From contig NZ_JBIWGZ010000003.1 in assembly GCF_044763875.1 (NCBI RefSeq), positions 558,001-622,000 of the forward strand: 64,000 nt of DNA, read 5' to 3'. This document shows positions 61,199-64,000 of this stretch, piece after piece. The stretch comes from Rummeliibacillus sp044763875. Its GTDB lineage: Bacteria > Bacillota > Bacilli > Bacillales_A > Planococcaceae. Positions within the stretch are counted from its first letter, which is position 1; every line of letters begins with the position of its first letter. Under the pieces are notes generated by a model, which did no database searches, was not told the DNA's origin, and saw only the letters and a list, made by a program, of their open reading frames with translations. Both the position numbers and the translations under genes were made by a program.

Positions 61199-61984
61199 TT
61201 ACAATTGTTGTAATTTCATCCACTGACAAGCACTATCTACAACTTTTCGATTAACATCACTCGGGAAAAAATGCGTATATTCAGGATAGTACCAAGTCTC
61301 TACATGCTTATTTAAAGTCTTCAAGCCGTTTTCCAAAAGCTGAGCATGTTTAAAACCTACATTGTCATCTAACATACCATGAATGATTAATACAGGAGCT
61401 TTTATCTCATCAACACGAGGCATTGGTTGCCGTTCTTCGTAAACGATTGGATTTTTTTGCGGAGAACCACCTAGTACTCTTTTCATCATTCTGCGCATAT
61501 CGACTCGTTCTTCATACGTAAATTTAATATCTGAAACGCCACCCCATGTAACAATTGAAGTAATATCATCGCGCAATATTCCCGTCCATAGCGCCATAAT
61601 ACCACCTCTTGAAAATGCAAAAAGATGAATGCGTTTATTTAAACAAAAATGTTTTAACACATCGACTGCATTAATCGCATCAAAACGGTCCTCCCCCACA
61701 AATTCATCTTTTCCTTCACCACCTCGTACCCCTCTGTAGTATGGGGCAAAAACAATAAATCCATGGGAAGCAAGTTGTGCAATACGTGCAGGTCGTACCA
61801 TTCCAACACCCTGCATGCCGCCACGCAAATATAGTATCCCTTCATAATTTGCTTTAGCAATTGGTGTAGCAAGCAAACCTTTAACACGTAAACCTTCTGA
61901 CCAATAAGTGATTTCTGTTAATTTTATATTTGGATTTGGGGAAGGATATTCTCTTAAATAGTCGATTTCACCATTTGTCTTCAC
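61199..61984 (-). CDS. ytmA: YtmA-like alpha/beta hydrolase (S9/prolyl-oligopeptidase type)
   Basis: 261 aa. Nucleophile elbow LFAFSRGGIMAL, then the Asp region HGMLDDNVGFKHAQLL and a late His in YPEYTHFFP, so the Ser-Asp-His triad is complete. YILYLRGGMQGVG near the start forms the oxyanion region. Probably a cytoplasmic peptidase or esterase; B. subtilis YtmA is uncharacterised. I choose the GTG at 61984 (AAGGTGA seven bases upstream); it overlaps the end of ytkD by 17 bases, so coupling is likely. Confidence 0.85.
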   Translation of the reverse strand: MKTNGEIDYLREYPSPNPNIKLTEITYWSEGLRVKGLLATPIAKANYEGILYLRGGMQGVGMVRPARIAQLASHGFIVFAPYYRGVRGGEGKDEFVGEDRFDAINAVDVLKHFCLNKRIHLFAFSRGGIMALWTGILRDDITSIVTWGGVSDIKFTYEERVDMRRMMKRVLGGSPQKNPIVYEERQPMPRVDEIKAPVLIIHGMLDDNVGFKHAQLLENGLKTLNKHVETWYYPEYTHFFPSDVNRKVVDSACQWMKLQQL

Positions 61985-62435
61985 GTTCACTCACCTTCTC
62001 TAAAATCTTTTTCATGCCTAAGTCTTTCATGTAAAAACTTAATCGATTGTTTGCTAATAGTTGTTCTTCAGTCATTAATACAGCACCGTTTGTCTCCATA
62101 TTTAGGTGATTTTGATCAAAGTTTTGGACAGTTGCTGTATAAACAGCTTTCGTAAATGGGGCATTTTCTTGAACCATGTATGTTGCAAGCCATTCCACAT
62201 TGACAATTTTGGCACCTGTTTCTTCAAATACTTCCCTTTCTGCAGCTTCTTCTAATGTCTCTCCACCTTCTACTTTGCCACCAGGAAATTCATAGCCACG
62301 TTCTGGATGCTCTGTTAGCAACCATTTTCCCTCATACTTTGCTAAAACAAGTACATGCTTTGGAATAATACTGAAAGCATTCTTTTTAAAAGATAATCCA
62401 CAACCGTTACCATTCAAATCTGTATATGTAAACAT
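61968..62435 (-). CDS. ytkD: YtkD: NUDIX nucleoside triphosphatase
   Basis: 155 aa with a complete NUDIX box, GGKVEGGETLEEAAEREVFEETGA. In B. subtilis YtkD hydrolyses oxidised GTP and other nucleotides (MutT-like) and protects against mutation in stress and sporulation. I choose the ATG at 62435 with AAGGAG upstream; a GTG at 62447 is too near that site. It lies between the 102-aa gene (52-base gap) and ytmA. Confidence 0.88.
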   Translation of the reverse strand: MFTYTDLNGNGCGLSFKKNAFSIIPKHVLVLAKYEGKWLLTEHPERGYEFPGGKVEGGETLEEAAEREVFEETGAKIVNVEWLATYMVQENAPFTKAVYTATVQNFDQNHLNMETNGAVLMTEEQLLANNRLSFYMKDLGMKKILEKVSEREDKW

Positions 62436-62486
62436 ACCTTCGCTCACTCCTTATCGTATTTAGTGTAACGAAGGCATCGTCAGCAA

Positions 62487-62795
62487 TCAACTGTAGTAAG
62501 GCATTTGTTCGATGAATTTTTTTGTATCTTTATCTCCATATTCATGAATAAGTGCATAGACCTTCTTTAAACGCTTATCCACTTCATCATTTTGCTGGTC
62601 AAAATGGTATGGAACTGCCGGAATTTGCGCTCTCACTATACTGTTGTCGTCCCAACTTTTCATTTGTGCAAAGAGCTGATCAAATACTGTTAGCATTCCT
62701 GGATCTATATTTATATGAAATTCCCATGGAGCATGATTCGGTGAAAAATTATAATACTTATGCATTACTGAAACATATACATCTACATTGGACAT
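62487..62795 (-). CDS. Hypothetical protein upstream of ytkD
   Basis: 102 aa, soluble, no signal. WEFHINIDPGMLTVFDQLF and IPAVPYHFDQQNDEVDKRL suggest a compact alpha/beta domain; I recognise no family. The ATG at 62795 has AAAGGAG seven bases upstream, while the ATG six bases earlier abuts it. First gene of the ytkD-ytmA run. The 62815-63080 region upstream shows no gene. Confidence 0.6.
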   Translation of the reverse strand: MSNVDVYVSVMHKYYNFSPNHAPWEFHINIDPGMLTVFDQLFAQMKSWDDNSIVRAQIPAVPYHFDQQNDEVDKRLKKVYALIHEYGDKDTKKFIEQMPYYS

Positions 62796-63082
62796 GTACA
62801 TTCTCCTTTTTTATTAGCTATGTTAATGAATACTGTTGATAATATTATCCAAAGTACCAACTCACAAACCGCATGAGTATTCTTACGTTATCTAATACAT
62901 TTAAAAGCGGAACTCGCCCTTTAAGCTTTATCTTGCCCGAAAAGCTGACGTGTGAAGCTGGGCACGGTTTATTCTCGAGCAATGCGAGCGGCGTGTTGGC
63001 ACAATAGTTCATCTTTCATATTCCAATTTAACAACGCTTTTTTTATTTATTAGTTTAGTTTTTAGGAGGAATATTATACAAA

Positions 63083-63115
63083 AAAACATCAGATAGTTCA
63101 TAGGAACAATCTGAT
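63083..63115 (-). terminator. Terminator after the yjfB-like gene
   Basis: ACATCAGAT and ATCTGATGT, perfect 9-bp stem; on the minus strand it is followed by TTTTTTTG. Confidence 0.75.
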
Positions 63116-63173
63116 GTCATTGGAGTTGTAAAGTCATGTCAATTTAATTCGATAGCTTGTGGAGGCATTTCGA

Positions 63174-63356
63174 TTAAACTTGTACGTCAATCACGGATCC
63201 TTTGTATGGATGTGTAGCTTGTGGTTGTTCAGGCATTTGATCTAATAACTGAACAGCAGCAGTCGTATTCATGTTCAATGCATTTTGTAAAATGCTCATT
63301 TGAACCGTTTGTTGAAGTTCCGATAGCTGCGTAGCCATAATGGAATTCAAATCCAT
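63174..63356 (-). CDS. YjfB family putative motility protein
   Basis: 60 aa: MDLNSIMATQLSELQQTVQM then SILQNALNMNTTAAVQLLDQM, matching the YjfB family (PF14070), small proteins in the SigD/motility regulon of Bacillus; helical, no signal. The ATG at 63356 has AAAGGAG eight bases upstream. Role unknown. Terminator after it; a family B repeat begins upstream of its promoter region. Confidence 0.8.
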   Translation of the reverse strand: MDLNSIMATQLSELQQTVQMSILQNALNMNTTAAVQLLDQMPEQPQATHPYKGSVIDVQV

Positions 63357-63417
63357 TCGTATCACTCCTTTACAACCCTATTATCGGGTGAAAATTGCTT
63401 GTTATTAATATTTTTGA

Positions 63418-63840
63418 ATCAATTTCATAAATCCATTTTCGTTTTTTATATACGAGCGTTTCAACATATTAACTTTTCAATATTCAGATGTGGCTGTTCC
63501 GCTACAGACGGCGCTTTCCACAGGCTTAGCTTCAATCTCTTCGACACTACGATTAGGGCACTGAAAAGTATTAAATGCAAATTGATAGTATTAATCTACT
63601 TTTTCATGATGTGGAATTAGCTTCGCTTTCCGCGGGAGTCTTCGCTAATTCCACATCAACCCATATAGCTATACAAGATTTTCAATAAATTTTCATCTAT
63701 TTCTACTTTTCCACTGCCTTTACTACGTTCCTACGGGGCTTTTCCAGTAGGACTATGAATGAACCTCACTGAATTAACATCGCATGAACAAAATGGGCAA
63801 TCATTTAGTGTATATGAATTTTGCATTATGAAATTAATTC
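63418..63840. repeat. Family B repeat, copy 4, split by a family A copy
   Basis: Left arm AATTTCATAAATCC...TATACGAGCGTTT; right arm GCATTATGAAATTAATTC. Core GACGGCGCTTTCCACAGG with a diverged partner. A 157-bp A element (63559-63715) sits inside. The right end overlaps the stop codon of the acetyltransferase gene at 63834. Confidence 0.6.
63559..63715. repeat. Family A repeat, copy 5 (short form)
   Basis: Left end CACTGAAAAG; right end CTTTTCCACTG. Inner arms GATGTGGAATTAGC and GCTAATTCCACATC are a perfect 14-bp pair with a compensatory change against the other copies (AAGTGGAATCAGC). Lacks the long middle, like the 12.2 kb copy. Confidence 0.6.
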
Positions 63841-64000
63841 ATTTTATTTAAAATTTCCCATTTCATCACTATTAGCTCTCTTCCACTACGAATTTCTCGA
63901 GCCCCTGTATCAACAAATCCTATTTTTTCATACAGATTTCTCGCACTATCATTAAATAGATAAACCGTTAGATAAATAGTCGTAATATATGGAAAGTGTT
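63834..64000 (-). CDS. GNAT acetyltransferase, C-terminal part (cut by window edge)
   Basis: The frame ITTIYLTVYLFNDSARNLYE then KIGFVDTGAREIRSGRELIV and MKWEILNKMN runs from the window edge to TAA at 63834-63836. NDSARNLYEKIGF is the C-terminal acetyl-CoA/hydrophobic motif of GNAT proteins. The N-terminal part lies beyond the window. The last codons (KMN, stop) are formed by the terminal inverted repeat of family B copy 4. Confidence 0.75.
   Translation of the reverse strand, partial: HFPYITTIYLTVYLFNDSARNLYEKIGFVDTGAREIRSGRELIVMKWEILNKMN

Noticed and set aside
62930..63005. Possible further repeat copy (GAAGCTGGGCACGG...GCGAGCGGCGTG)
   Set aside because: Slight likeness to the GC-rich repeat cores, but no ends or palindrome could be aligned.
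1..64000. CRISPR arrays, tRNA/rRNA genes, intact transposases or prophage
   Set aside because: No regular spacer-repeat array, no tRNA cloverleaf or rRNA sequence and no transposase, integrase or phage structural protein was recognised on either strand.

Overview
The window is chromosomal DNA of a low-GC Gram-positive bacterium of the Bacillales. The best guess is a Lysinibacillus/Solibacillus-like member of the Planococcaceae (Caryophanaceae). The reasons are that most genes match the Bacillus subtilis ytp-yto-ytm-ytk region in content and roughly in order (sftA, ytpR/Q/P, ytoP, ytnP, trmB, dat, pepV, ytgP, ytfP, leuS, ytqA/B, ytpA, ytoA, metK, pckA, ytmA, ytkD), with strong Shine-Dalgarno sites, several TTG/GTG starts, and T-box and S-box leaders. 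The genus is inferred, not proven. No rRNA, tRNA, CRISPR array, intact transposase or phage structural gene was seen.

Layout. 0-12 kb: the N-terminal part of the DNA translocase SftA, the ytpPQR operon, a DUF84 nucleotide phosphatase, an independently promoted structured RNA that fits the Bacillaceae-1 motif, the aminopeptidase YtoP, the lactonase-like YtnP, an AAC(3)-I-like acetyltransferase, TrmB and a lipid-kinase-like pair. 12-23 kb: D-amino-acid transaminase, a large secreted beta-helix protein made of two homologous halves next to a decayed third copy, PepV, a small DeoR-type regulator, a pseudouridine synthase, a flippase and a flavoprotein. 23-33 kb: a membrane diguanylate cyclase, then an envelope locus on the minus strand (OmpR/HK pair, polysaccharide deacetylase, two DedA proteins, processive diacylglycerol glycosyltransferase). 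33-38 kb: a second OmpR/HK pair followed by a His/Asp/Glu-rich secreted protein, a small anchored protein, an ApbE flavin transferase and a haem-type membrane reductase. 38-46 kb: secreted proteins of unknown role, leuS with a T-box, a 3-oxoacid CoA-transferase, and a strange structured segment that replaces the body of an MFS gene. 46-56 kb: ytqAB, a type III polyketide synthase with its methyltransferase, an alanine/glycine symporter with a candidate CcpA site, a YtpA homologue lacking its nucleophile, and YtoA. 56-64 kb: a Lon-type (S16) protease with a broken or missing start, metK with a SAM-I riboswitch, pckA, and the ytmA-ytkD operon.

The intergenic DNA is rich in short non-autonomous repeats. 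Family A has ends CACTGAAAAA/TTTTTCAGTG and an internal GAAGTGGAATCAGC palindrome. Family B has long degenerate terminal inverted repeats around an AAAACACGAACATT-like box. Family D runs from AGGCTCTGTTATATGA to ATTGTTAAAC. In two places an A copy sits inside a B copy. One B copy supplies the stop codon of an acetyltransferase gene.

No complete new defence or secretion system is visible. The most novel items are the two-component/ApbE/membrane-reductase cluster without a recognisable flavinylation substrate (33-37.5 kb), the structured insertion at 45.7-46.1 kb, the nested repeat system, the nucleophile-less YtpA and the start-less S16 protease.
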